NCBI GenBank assembly: GCA_028015205.1
Contig: CM051516.1
Location: forward strand, 48,426,230 to 48,490,229
Direction: 5' to 3'
Source: Mytilisepta virgata
Taxonomy: Eukaryota > Mollusca > Bivalvia > Mytilida > Mytilidae
Length of the DNA: 64,000 nt
The notes under the pieces are model-generated. The model saw nothing but the letters and a program-made list of their open reading frames with translations, made no database searches and was not told the DNA's origin. Positions within the stretch are counted from its first letter, which is position 1; each line of letters opens with the position of its first letter. Of the stretch, positions 22,430 through 33,515 are shown piece after piece. Both the position numbers and the translations under genes were made by a program.

Positions 22430-23280
22430 TGCGGTTGGTTCAGTGTCGCTGCATCACATTGTGTAGTGATCCTTGAGTTGGACATGTAAATATATCTTGA
22501 AGATACGGTGTCAGGTATCGTTATGATCAACATTTGACCTTGACCTTTGACCTGATGGTCAAATAATAGGCTTTTTTGGACAATATGCTTGTTGGGCCAG
22601 AACCTTTTCGTGTTCGAGATAGACTCAATGATATTTGGTATATAGATGTATCTTGATAAGACAGTGTGTCGCTTACCACCATGATCAAAATTTTTCTTTG
22701 ACCTCAAAGTCAAATAATAGCTTTTTGGACAATATGCTTGTACACTTTTTTATCCTTTATGGGTTAGACTCATGATACCTGTATTTGGTTCATCTACATA
22801 GATGTATCTTGATGAGATGGTGTGTCACGTATCATCATGATCAACATTTGACCTTGACCTTTGACGTCAAGGTCAAATAATAGGCTTTTTGGACAATATG
22901 CTTGTATGGCCATAACTTTTTATCTTTGGATTAGACTCATGGTATTTGGTATGAAGATGTACCTTGATGAGATGGTGCTTCATGTATCATCCTAATCAAC
23001 ATTTGATCTTTGACCTTAAGGTCAAATAATAGGCTTTTTTGGACAATATGCTTGTCTGGGTCATAACGTTTTTGGTGCTTTGAGGTAGACTTTTGGTATT
23101 TGGGATGTACATGTAGTATCATCATAATCAACATTTGACCTCAAGGTCAAATAATAGGTTTAGATTCATGATATTTGGTATGTATATGTATCTTGATGAG
23201 ACGGTGTGTTACACATGATCATGATCAACATTTGACCTTGACATTTGACCTGAAAGATGATCGACATTTGTTCTTTAATA
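22430..23280 (+). repeat. Degenerate 150-170 bp tandem repeat rich in TGACCT/AGGTCA motifs
   Basis: About six decayed units carry atcatgatcaacatttgacc, ttgacctttgacct, ggtcaaataataggcttttt, ggacaatatgcttgt and agatgtatcttgatgaga. The TGACCTTGACCTTTGACCT phrase is a set of direct repeats of the nuclear-receptor half-site. The region lies 4-5 kb downstream of COQ3 and about 1.2 kb below the EEF1AKMT1 stop. Whether any receptor binds is unknown; the motif may simply belong to the repeat. Confidence 0.75.
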
Positions 23281-24456
23281 TAGATGTATCATGATAAAAT
23301 GGTCACGAGCCCCAAAATCAATCAAGTTCAAAGGTCATTCAAGAAATTGGCCATTGGAAATGAAACAATCTATACACCAGATACATTTTATCGAAAGCTT
23401 GTTCTAATAAATTCAACATGGCACTGAAATGTTCGCTTGTTACCACTGAAATAATTTTCATTATTGACTTGTTGCTACATTTGGACCTTAACTCAGAACT
23501 TTTTAGTATATGGTTATATAATGTAATATTGGATGTAACGCATATTTTGATTGGTTAACTTTTTTTGTGTATCATATCATAGACTAAATTTTTTCTTTCC
23601 TACTATGACATCATAAAGGGGAAACCGTCTGTTTTTGACATTAAAACATCTATTGGAATTCAATAATGATTGATTGAAATGTTGTTTTCAGTCTATTTGA
23701 AATAACTTCAATGTACTTCTTGTGGGTTACTTAGTGTGCAGCAATTCATTATGGACTAAATAAAATTAGTCAATCCTTAATTGTTCAATTTACGTCACAG
23801 ACACCAAATTCCTATACTACCCTCATATTACACTGAAATATGTCCTCCTAAAGCAAAATTGTAAAGCACGATTCATGAGATAAATGGCACATGAACTCCA
23901 TTTACTTAACTTGTGCATGACTTCTGCATACTGAAAAAATACTTTTTCTTTACAATTTATAGTTAATTAATTCTGCGCCTAAATGCAAAATTCATCACAA
24001 AGATTTATGGACACTGGATATCAGAGTATATCTGTGAATACTCAGAATTCATTATATTTCATTTGGTATTAAATTTCTGTGGTTTTTGTTGGATCTGAAA
24101 GCCCAGAATTAATGAACTTCAAAACATACACATATTGGGGTAGTAAAGGATTAAATTACTGTAAAAGTATTGGAATAAATACACATTTTACACTGATTTT
24201 ATTATTTTTTTCGAATATTTAAAACAAATTGTTTAAGGAAATCCCAAAACCATGGAATTCCAATACCAAGAAAACAGCATATTTTTCCAAACCAGAAAAT
24301 TGACACCAAAGAAAATAAATGAATCCAAGGTAAAAGAGAATTTCACAGGGTTGCTTCCTTGTACATAGTTGAGGGTATATTTCAACAAATTCTCATGTGA
24401 TTTCTTTAAACTTACATGTGTAGGTCATAAAATACTAATAACACCCAGTAGTACTG
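23281..24456. other. Intergenic DNA between convergent COQ3 and EEF1AKMT1
   Basis: AT-rich and without a recognised gene or repeat. It should contain the 3' UTR and polyadenylation site of EEF1AKMT1 (minus strand). TTTATT near 24197 is an AATAAA on that strand and is a candidate signal. Confidence 0.4.
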
Positions 24457-24593
24457 TCAACTTTTATTTAAAAGCAGACTGTCATAGTTTGTATAACATC
24501 TAAATTCATTCTGTAAATTGTTTATATGTTGAGGTTGAAACACACATGGTTTAACTCCAAGCAATTTCTCTGCCAAATTGTCCATTACAGAAC
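24457..24593 (-). CDS. EEF1AKMT1: EEF1AKMT1 exon 4 with stop
   Basis: Acceptor tttttgtag|GT completes a Gly codon. It encodes [37 protein letters not shown] and ends LLLNKS followed by TGA. Confidence 0.94.
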
Positions 24594-27500
24594 CTACAAA
24601 AGTAAAAAAAAACCATGAAAACATTTGAAAATGCATTAATGTCAGATAAAACAATTCCTAGACTTTTTCCCTTGCATTGAGTATGGAAAATAACAAAGGA
24701 TTAATCTTCTCATGGCCTATCAAATACATTTAACAACAATATGAAAATTCGGAATTACTTAATGCTACACAAAGAGCTATCCTAGTATAGAAGTCAGGGT
24801 CCATACTCCCATTACCCCATAAGAACAAACCAAATACAAATAGAACTGTGTTGATACGCAGCGCAATAATGATGGATGAATGTTCTTTCCATAAGGCCAA
24901 AATAAATAATATCTGTGTTTCCTATTTCATCAAAATTAAAAATAGGATAAGTAGGTAGACAAAACATTTTATTTTGTTGAAACATTTTTCTGCTTCACGG
25001 CCAATGACAAGCCAATTCTTTTTTATTCTCGATCACAGAAGCCTGTTTTCCTTCCATTAAGAAACGATATCAAGTGCTTCAAAGATTACATATGTATATG
25101 CAGTATATCCATTCTAAAGTACAATCGCACCTTGGTAGTTGTACTACTGATTACACCATAGTAGAGAAATAACTCTGTCTAAAGATAAACATGCTGCATC
25201 TTTCTTATGCTTAAATTCTTTTTCTGATATTTAATCAATTTGTGATAAAACTCTCTTCATTACAGTGTTAAAAAAACAGATTTCTAAACATCGATAATAA
25301 TAAACTTGATGGCTATAACGAGGTCTAGTCGAACTCGCAAAACCGAGTACACTCTCAAAATCGAGTTTTCTTTCCCAGCATTCAATGTTTTGATTAAATC
25401 TCCAATGTTGAGGCTGGAATAGTATCTCACCAGAGTTTCGTATATTTTGTAAATATAAAAAAACAATAGAAATGCAAAATATCTTCAATAATTGTTATAA
25501 AATAAAAATAATTAATAAAACCCAATTAAAGAACTACTGAAACATTTTGAACATCTTTAGTTTTGTGTGCAGAAGTGACTTCTGGTTATGTATTTTCTCA
25601 AAATAAACATTAACAAGTCTTAAAAAAATCAATTTGAATAAAAAAATTCTTTTCCTACCTTGTTCAACGGAAATAATGTCCTTTTGTGTAAGATTAAGTC
25701 ACAAAAATAGATGAAATGTGTCGGTTAACTATGCCAAAAATGTCCGAAAGATTGCTCAACTTTGACGTTTAATTTCTCCATAATTGCATGGTAGATTTTA
25801 AATTTGCTTGGTAGAAATGTTCAAAAAGGTATAAAGATAATATATATTCTAATTTACAGATATGACGGATTATGCATTTGCATTACAGGTGAAAGAATAT
25901 ACAACCAGGTGAAGAAACTCGCATTTGTGGGTAAATTAATGACGTCATGCTCGCAATAGCAAGTTTCAGTTCACCGTTCAGATACACTCGTGTTTGCAAG
26001 TTCGACCAGACCTGATAACATCAATTAAATTCTGTTAAAACAAATGTTAGGTCAGTTATCTGTCCGCATATAAAACTTTTAAATCATGAGAAAAACAAAT
26101 TGTTTAAAAAGAGATATATTATAATTGCATCCAGCAATTACTGACATAGGATGAAAACTGAAAATTCAAAACTAAATACTAAGATTTTATTAATGGGAAA
26201 AATATGTAACAGGGTGAATATTACAATAATGAATACTTGCTAATTTTTCTTGCAACATGTGCAGTACTGGCATTAAAGATGATCACTGGTCTAATAGGAA
26301 ATAAATAGGATTTGAAATAGGTGTTTTAGTTTGAGAGAACATATGAATAGTAAACAAATAAGCAAAAAAAAAATATAGGTTCATGTGCTCATTTTAGAGC
26401 TATAAGGCCTTGAAAATTTGCATGAAATGGATTTTCTCTAGATTTTTCATTGTCTTTGCATTGACAACTTCAGTCTCTCAAAAAGGTATGAAAAAATATA
26501 AAGGATTTCATAAAATTTTGTCAAATACCATTTTAAAAGAAAAAGTGGGGGTTCATGGGCAAAAAATTTCATGTTTAAGAAATGGATAAAACCCGAGGAT
26601 TCCGAAAATCTGACAAAAAGACCAAAACATGACCAGCGAGCATCCTTAATTAATAAATATTTATATGATTATCAATTGCTATAGATTCACATAATAAGTG
26701 GATACAATAAATTTACAGTAATCTCTGTGGAATTAAAATGTACCAAATACACTTTCACACCAAATATTACTGACTTTATATCATAACACACTCCTATTAA
26801 AACTGTTCTAATCACAAATTAATAGACAGTTCCAAATGAATGAACCATAAGAAAAAGCCTGAGATTTTACTATTTACCTGTACATAAAATAATTTTCTCC
26901 TTGGCTAAAAATTTAATTGACACTGCGGTTTTACAGAGGCATTCTTCTGACAAGAATGGAGGATCTGCTATAACTAAGTCAAAACTATTTTTCCATTCCT
27001 TTGGAAAATTTAATGGCTCTTTGTAATCAAAGAAAACAAAATCGTCTCCATAAATCTGAAATCTAGTGTCATATTCTAAACACTTCAATGTAACAGAATC
27101 TGACTTGATTTCTCTTAGTTTCTTGTAGGCTGTAGGAGAACTCAAACAGGCAATGCTGAAATAATACATGTGTATGTAAAACATTACATGTTAAGCATAT
27201 CTTGTGCTGGAAGATGAAATTCCTCTGAAATTGATCTTTTATAATTCTGTTCAAGGTTTTTATTTCAATGACATTTACCCTGCTTTTGTAATTACGTTAT
27301 ACATTTGCAGCTAATGTAATTTGTGTAAATCTGATGTGTTTATGTTATATTTTGCTTTGTGAAGATAAATTTTATACTTTGAGCTGAAAATTACATCAAT
27401 AATCTATCAAACTAAATTTTTCCTCTGGATTGAATTATTTGGCAACATCTTCTATAAAAGATAATGGAATTAGGTATCCCAAGAAGATTCTATTTGCATT

Positions 27501-29496
27501 GACATGTCCATTTTTTTAGTTAAAATAGACTTAAACATTAAAAAGATATTGAGTGTGCTGTCAAGTGTGAGCTTTTGTCTTTATTGTCTAAGACCTTATA
27601 GCAACTTTCAAGTTAAATAACACCAATTAATGTACTGTTTGCTTGGTTTTTGTATTATATTCTAGTATTGCAGAGGTTTTTTGTAGTTTATTAGCAATGC
27701 AGCTATCTTTTCTATATTATTGTGCATTCATTCTCAAGTAGTGTTTACATAAATATTTACAAAATATGGTATTAAAATCATAATGTTCTTAATTTTTATA
27801 GCACCAATGTCTACACTATGTATGTTAATTGGTAGTTAAACACCTATGACCAATTAGACTATTGTCTGAAATTTTAATGTTTAAAAAAAAAAAGTATGGA
27901 AAAAAATTTCTGCTATCCATTAACAATTTGTGGTATGGAACAGATGACCAATATGTTATTTTCCGACTTGATAATCTTTTTTGGCTGTAATTCATTCTAT
28001 CATGCATATATTTATATTTATGGCAATTGTCAAACATTTGTGAATCTGGATAATATCGTTATATGATATTTGGATGGATATTTTGACTTTTTTCAAGCTA
28101 AATTTATTTAATTTTCAAAATAATCAAGTACCCTAACTCAAATGTTAAATGGTTATCCTGAAGTACTTTGCTTTTCTCATTTTTCACTAGATTAGTGGTA
28201 TACTATAAATCTTGGTATCAATGATGACCATTAAATCTACCTGCCCTTTTCTCCTACAGCTCTCATAGCTTCTTCAGCCAACCTTGCAGCTGTCGCTTCA
28301 TCATACCAAAACTGACTAAGTTGCTGAAAAAGAGAACTTATATTATATGAATGTGAAATAAATGCATATATCCTGCGATTTTTAATGTTTAAATTGAATG
28401 AAATATATTTTTGGGTTGGTTTTTAACATGTTTATAGTGATGTTCATAAATGCCTCAGAGGGTTGGTTTTTATTCTGGATACCCCAGCTTCCTCAATCAC
28501 AATGCATCAAACTGAGCTAAACGTGGTGTAAAACCCTTATAAATATAAGAATAAAATACCTCTCAATATCAGTAAAATGTTCCTTTCGTCTGCATATTAT
28601 ATTATCTGAATTCCAAATTTTCATAGGAAATAGTTTCTATTTTAGATACTTGAAACTAGACATTTATTACTCCTCCAGATGTAAGTGTGTTATCAGTTTG
28701 TTCTTAGAATATTCTAACGATCATCCTCCATTATGTGACTTATAACCATGTAATTAAATACTTATTACCTCCCCTTACTTATAACTATAGCTGTGCTCAA
28801 CCATTTTACCTGTTCCCCTACATAATATTTATAATTGCTAATTGGTTTTCTACTACATATTAATAAAGGGATATATCTGAACATTTTTTAAAAAACATAG
28901 CCCATTATATAATAACAGAGGCACCAATGTAGTTAGAAATCTAAAGGAAATGCCTATTGTCTCCCTTTCACAAATACACCAGGTTAATTAGTACCAGGTG
29001 ATCCCATGGTTGTGATGGTTTTATGAAAAAATGTCCAAATAAGTATGTGCATGTATAACAATGGCCTTTATTGTAATTCTAACAATTCGAAATTTACGAA
29101 GTGTGTCACTGCAACTACCACAGAATACTTTTAAGTGTAAAAATGACACTGCATGTGCTAAATAACAAATGTCTCTTCAGGCACTTTCCATACCTTAGAA
29201 CTTGTGCTGAATACAACACTTTCTTATATCAGCTCAAACAATAAACAGAATGTAACAAAGATATAAACAACCGTTGTACTGAATTAATTGATTTTTATCA
29301 CTAAAAATTATATAATTTGTATAATGTATATATTGAACATCTTTGGAAAACAAACCCAATCTTCGTCAAGAAAACAATCCTTTACATTCCCCTGTTGAGC
29401 ATCAATCAGCTTTTGTTGTTGTTCTCTTTGTTCACTATAAAACTCCTGTAAGGCTGCTAATGCATGGGCAGATAACTGAGGTTCATCATCATCCAT
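24457..29496 (-). CDS. EEF1AKMT1: EEF1AKMT1, eEF1A lysine methyltransferase (complete, four coding exons)
   Basis: Class I SAM-dependent methyltransferase (formerly N6AMT2) that methylates a lysine of translation elongation factor eEF1A in the cytosol. Exons on the minus strand are 29356-29496, 28241-28323, 26878-27155 and 24457-24593. Together they give 639 nt, 212 codons plus TGA, all junctions in phase and the length close to the usual 210-215 residues. Landmarks are [18 protein letters not shown] at the N-terminus, [39 protein letters not shown], the N6-methyltransferase-type DPPF (residues 139-142, in [15 protein letters not shown]) and the C-terminal [14 protein letters not shown]. The sequence gttttgtag|GTTAAAAACTCATT just before the ATG looks like an acceptor, so a noncoding 5' exon probably lies upstream. 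Confidence 0.95.
26878..27155 (-). CDS. EEF1AKMT1: EEF1AKMT1 exon 3, catalytic DPPF
   Basis: Acceptor tatttcag|C and donor TACAG|gtaaat. It carries the core of the fold, including [33 protein letters not shown] and KIILCTG. The DPPF tetrapeptide is the family's active-site signature. Confidence 0.96.
28241..28323 (-). CDS. EEF1AKMT1: EEF1AKMT1 exon 2
   Basis: Acceptor tttttcag|CAA, donor GGCAG|gtagat, 83 nt. It encodes [20 protein letters not shown] and RAVGEKG. It is too short to stand out as an open frame and was found from the flanking exons and the family sequence. Confidence 0.94.
29356..29496 (-). CDS. EEF1AKMT1: EEF1AKMT1 exon 1 with start codon
   Basis: ATG followed by [19 protein letters not shown]. 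The donor is GATTGG|gtttgt, phase 0. Acidic residues before [11 protein letters not shown] are typical of the family start. The reading frame continues past the donor into a few intron codons, which are not part of the protein. Confidence 0.95.
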
Positions 29497-29820
29497 AATG
29501 AGTTTTTAACCTACAAAACAGGAATCAATCTAATGAGACAAGAAAAAAATAAAAAATACATGTGTTTTTGATAACCCTACCTACCCTAATTTGTAGTGCC
29601 TACTCTAACAATTTTTATTCCATTTTTGAACAAGCATTGTTAAAGTCAGACTGTTTCCCTAGTAGTAACCAGCTAAAAACTGTTTGTAAAATAAAATAAT
29701 ATTGGCTACCTACTTACCCTATTTTCTTCTTTTTTTTGGCCTGATACAAACAATCTTTGACATGGCACATCTGTCATGCATCACATTTACAATTTCAAAT
29801 TAATGACAAGTTTAAAAAAA

Positions 29821-31336
29821 CTAGAGGCTCTAAAGAGCCTGTATCGCTCACCTGCATTGAACTTTTCATCTTGAGCAGGACTAAAGATTTGGCTGGTTTT
29901 TCTATAGGGTTCTTTGTTCAATTAAGTCATGGTTGACAGTCTAGGTCAATGGACACATTTCTAAATGAGAACCATCTAAGGAGCATTGCTACCAAGTCTA
30001 GTTCTAATTGGCTTACTGGTTTCAGATCAGAAGATTTTTGAGTGAATTTTCCATATGGTCCTATGTTAAACTAAGTTCGGCTGTGTGGGCCTTCTTGGAT
30101 CACATTCCACAAAATCAGACAATTCTGAAAGAGGACCTTCTAAGGACCATTGCTGCAAAGTCTGGTTCCAATTGGTCAAGTGGTTTCAGACAAGAAGAGT
30201 TTTCAATGAATTTTCCCATAGGGCCTTATGTTAAACTAAGTTCGGTTGTGCAGCCATCTCGGTTGACAGTCCAGGTCATGGGAGACAATTCTGAAAGAGG
30301 ACCATATAAGGACCATTGCTGCAAAGTCTGGTTCCAATTGGCAAAGAGGTTTCAGACTAGAAGATTTTTCAATGAATTTTCCCATAGGGCTCTATGTTTA
30401 ACTAAGTTCGGCTGTGGCTGCATCTTGGTTAACAGTCTTGGTCATCGGACATCATTTTGAAAGAGAACCTCCTAAGAACCATTTTTCTATTTTAAGTAAC
30501 AGCAGCCATGTCAGTTGGAAGTCGGGGATGCCAGACCTAAGTTTGGAAAGAGGCCAACCAAGGACCATTCCACCAAAGTATGGTTCAAATTGGCTCAGTA
30601 AAATTCCCATAGGCTCAATGTTTAACGAAGTCCAGCCATGGTGGCCACGTTGGATGGCGTTCGGGGAAACCAAACAAAAGTTTTAAAAGGGGCCACCCAA
30701 GGACCATTCCACCAAAGTTTGGTTCAAATTGGCCTAATGGTCTCGGAGAAGATAACAAAAATGTTAAAATTCCCATAGGGTCCAAGGTTAAACTATGTCC
30801 AGCCATGGCAGCCATATTGGATGGCGCCCGGGAAAACCAAACATAATTTTTAAAGGGGACCATCCAAGAACCATTCCATTTAAGTTTGGTTTAAATTGGT
30901 TCAGTGGTTTCAGAGGAGTTGTCGAAAAAGTAAAATTCCCATAGGCTCAATGTTAAACTGAGTCCTGCCATGGCAGCCATGTTGGATGGCATTCGGGGAA
31001 ACTAAACACAGATTTTAAAAGGGGCCACCCAAGGAACATTCCACCAAAGTTTGGTTTAAATTGGCCTAATGGTCTCAGAGAAGATAACGAAAAAATGTTA
31101 AAATTCCCGTAGGGTCCAAGGTTAAACTATGTCCAACCATGGCAGCCATATTGGATGGCGCCTGGGAAAACCGAACATAAATTTTAAAGGAGACCATCCA
31201 AGGACCATTCTACTTAAGTTTGGTTTAAATTGGTTCAGTGGTTTCAGAGGAGTTGATAAAAATGTGAAAAGTTTACGACGATGACGGACAAAAAGTGATG
31301 AGAATAGCTCACATGGCCTTTAGGCCAAGTGAGCTA
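29821..31336 (-). mobile_element. Hairpin-headed element, TTAGCTCAC family, minus orientation
   Basis: Read on the minus strand, the head is AGCTCACttggcctaaaggccatGTGAGCT (31316-31335). It is followed by attctcatcactttttgtcc and gtcatcgtcgtaaac. The tail has GGTGAGCgatac, then the hairpin AGGCTC-ttta-GAGCCT, then a CTAG end at 29821. The body is an array of roughly 150-base units (gttcaaattggc, ccataggg, gttaaactaagttc, cagccatgttggatggc). It lies in the presumed 5' flank of EEF1AKMT1. The open frames of 70-150 codons here are repeat translations. Confidence 0.78.
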
Positions 31337-33214
31337 AAAATGAAATCACACACTGATCTTCCTATAATATAAAATATATATATTTACACCGGTATATCAA
31401 GAATGCAGTGTAAAACTTTCATTTTGATCCAAATATAGTTGTCACTTTAATCCTACACTGTCTCTTAAACTCAGGTAATGGATGATTTCAAAATTTAAAT
31501 ACCTTGATCAATTTAAATTGTCTTATCTCTTAGCTGATAGATGGAAGAAATAGCCCAGTTGTAGCTAAATCAATTGAACTAAACTGATTTTGTTCAAATC
31601 ATTTATTTCAGAGAAAAATATATTTCTTCTTGTTTTGAAAATTTTAATTAGGTACCAGTATTACATCCCTGGGTTGCACAAAATATATACAAAGTGAATG
31701 AAAAATATTTAAAATAGGGTTACAGTAACAGACCTGTTTACCCCATTTAAGCTAGTAGTGTAGTTATACATTTAGAAAGTGTAGTTTTCAATATTTAGGT
31801 GTAGTTTTAGATTTTACAAGTCCTAAACATTACTATCACCGATGAGCGGCGCAACTTGCTAGGAGGGTCTAGGGGCATGCCCCCCCCCAGAATTTTTTTG
31901 AAAAACTAGATGCTAAATCCTGCATTCTGAGAGCTTTTAGAGTCATGTTTTGAAGATACCAAATATATAAATTCTATAGGATTAGTTATATTGAACACAA
32001 TAATGATATATGTTTTCTTCCTAAATTTTATTAAGTCATTCTCTTGTAAATCCAAAGATACAACCATGGTCTGTCCTTGGTCCAAACATAAAAAAAAATA
32101 TGTTCTCTGACCTCTTGCTCGTATTTGCATTTTGAAATATGTCTGGCATCACAATAATGATCGTGCCATGTGTCAAACTTGACAGTCAACGATCACCAGA
32201 GCGTTTGTAATACATACTTATATATTCATTATCAAGCACGTAAAAGACAAAGACTCCGTTTTGCGTTCGGATAACTTCCTTTAGACACAAAATTACATAC
32301 TGCCGATTTTTTTTACTGTAACATCTTTGAAAGCGTAGAAATGACCTATTTGGGCGTAGAGCGTAATTTGAGTACAAAAAATCGTAGAAACTACGCCAAA
32401 ATCGTAGTGGTAAACAGGTCTGCAGTAATGTGTGTCCCAATTAATATGGCAACTGATTTCTTGATTAAAAACTCTACCTTTTATTGCAGCCCTGTATATT
32501 TCAAATAACAATTATAGGTACATGTATGTCCTAAAAATCAACATACATGTAGATCAAGGTTTAGGAAAGAAAAGTTGCATATATATTTAGCTATGTCACA
32601 TATGTTTGTACTGATGTCATAATCAAAATCATTAAGTTTTAAAATTGTCTCTCATAATATATTTGAGGCATTTCAGCATACTGGATTGAAGACAATATTG
32701 ATTATAATAATGTATGACTATTGGAAAAAAATGCAGTGTAATACATTAAATACTTCCATTTTAAAGAAGGGTTTAAGATATTCTTGAAAAACGACTTTCA
32801 AATTAATAAAAAAACACATAGTAACCATTTCACGTTTATCAGATTTTTCAATTTTGTAAGTGAAATTATTATCTTGAACATGTTGAAGATTCCCGATCAG
32901 AATCATATTTGAAGTATAAACATGATACAATTAATCTTTACAAAAAATGGTAAATGATTTTTTATGTTTTTAGACCACTCAACATGGTTCATTCACAAAC
33001 AAAATTTTGTCCTTTTCAATCAAATAATGAAATATAATAATGCAAACAGTAAAACACCTGGTCAGGCTGGTGTTATGACAAATGACTTCAATAATACATA
33101 CAACTGTACAGTTAAAATACTAAAAGTTTATCTCTTTTAAATTCAATTTGTTTAGGATGAAAACAGAAAAGGACTTAGAGTGTGTTTTTCGTGTAATTTG
33201 GGTAGCATGAGGTA
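31337..33214. other. Intergenic DNA between divergent EEF1AKMT1 and MATCAP
   Basis: No gene was recognised. A patch near 31845-31895 (gatgagcggcgcaacttgct, ggcatgcccccccccag) resembles the end of a dispersed repeat, and 32180-32430 is slightly GC-richer. Promoters for one or both flanking genes may lie here, but no core element can be named. Confidence 0.4.
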
Positions 33215-33430
33215 ATTCTAAGGTCGAATTTATTGCAACGAAACTAGTTTTGGTTTTGAACTGGTTTACTAAACTTTTCATTTATTGTTGCAAACCGGTT
33301 TGGAACTGGTTTGAAACCCAAACTGGTTTACATATTTATTGACAACAAACCGAAACTAGTTCCGGAAAACTCACAAACTGCCCAAGGTGCGGTTTGGCGG
33401 TTTGGTTTCCATCGAAAGTAGCTAGACATC

Positions 33431-33515
33431 ATGGCGGCTGGCGAAAGAAAAAAGTTAGAACTTCATTTGAATGACTCATCCAAGGTTCAGTGGATGGCAG
33501 ATGCTTGTGCAAAAG
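33431..33515 (+). CDS. MATCAP: MATCAP exon 1 candidate with start codon
   Basis: ATGGCGGCTGGCGAAAG opens 28 codons (MAAGERKKLELHLNDSSK, then VQWMADACAK) ending at a good donor, AAAAG|gtattt, phase 1. The acceptor caatag|TC at 37407 is also phase 1 and joins as Val-Met-Thr-Arg. The peptide itself is not recognised, and the exon lies inside an inverted repeat, so it could belong to another transcript. Confidence 0.42.

Noticed and set aside
25231..25488. Reverse-strand frame containing [11 protein letters not shown], resembling the [11 protein letters not shown] of EEF1AKMT1 exon 4
   Set aside because: The similarity covers only a few residues, the rest does not match the exon, there is no good splice context, and the real exon 4 at 24457-24593 fits in phase and length.
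30008..30460. 150-codon open frame, the second longest in the window
   Set aside because: It translates the tandem core of the minus-strand hairpin-headed element (29821-31336) and shows internal repetition. No protein family is recognisable.
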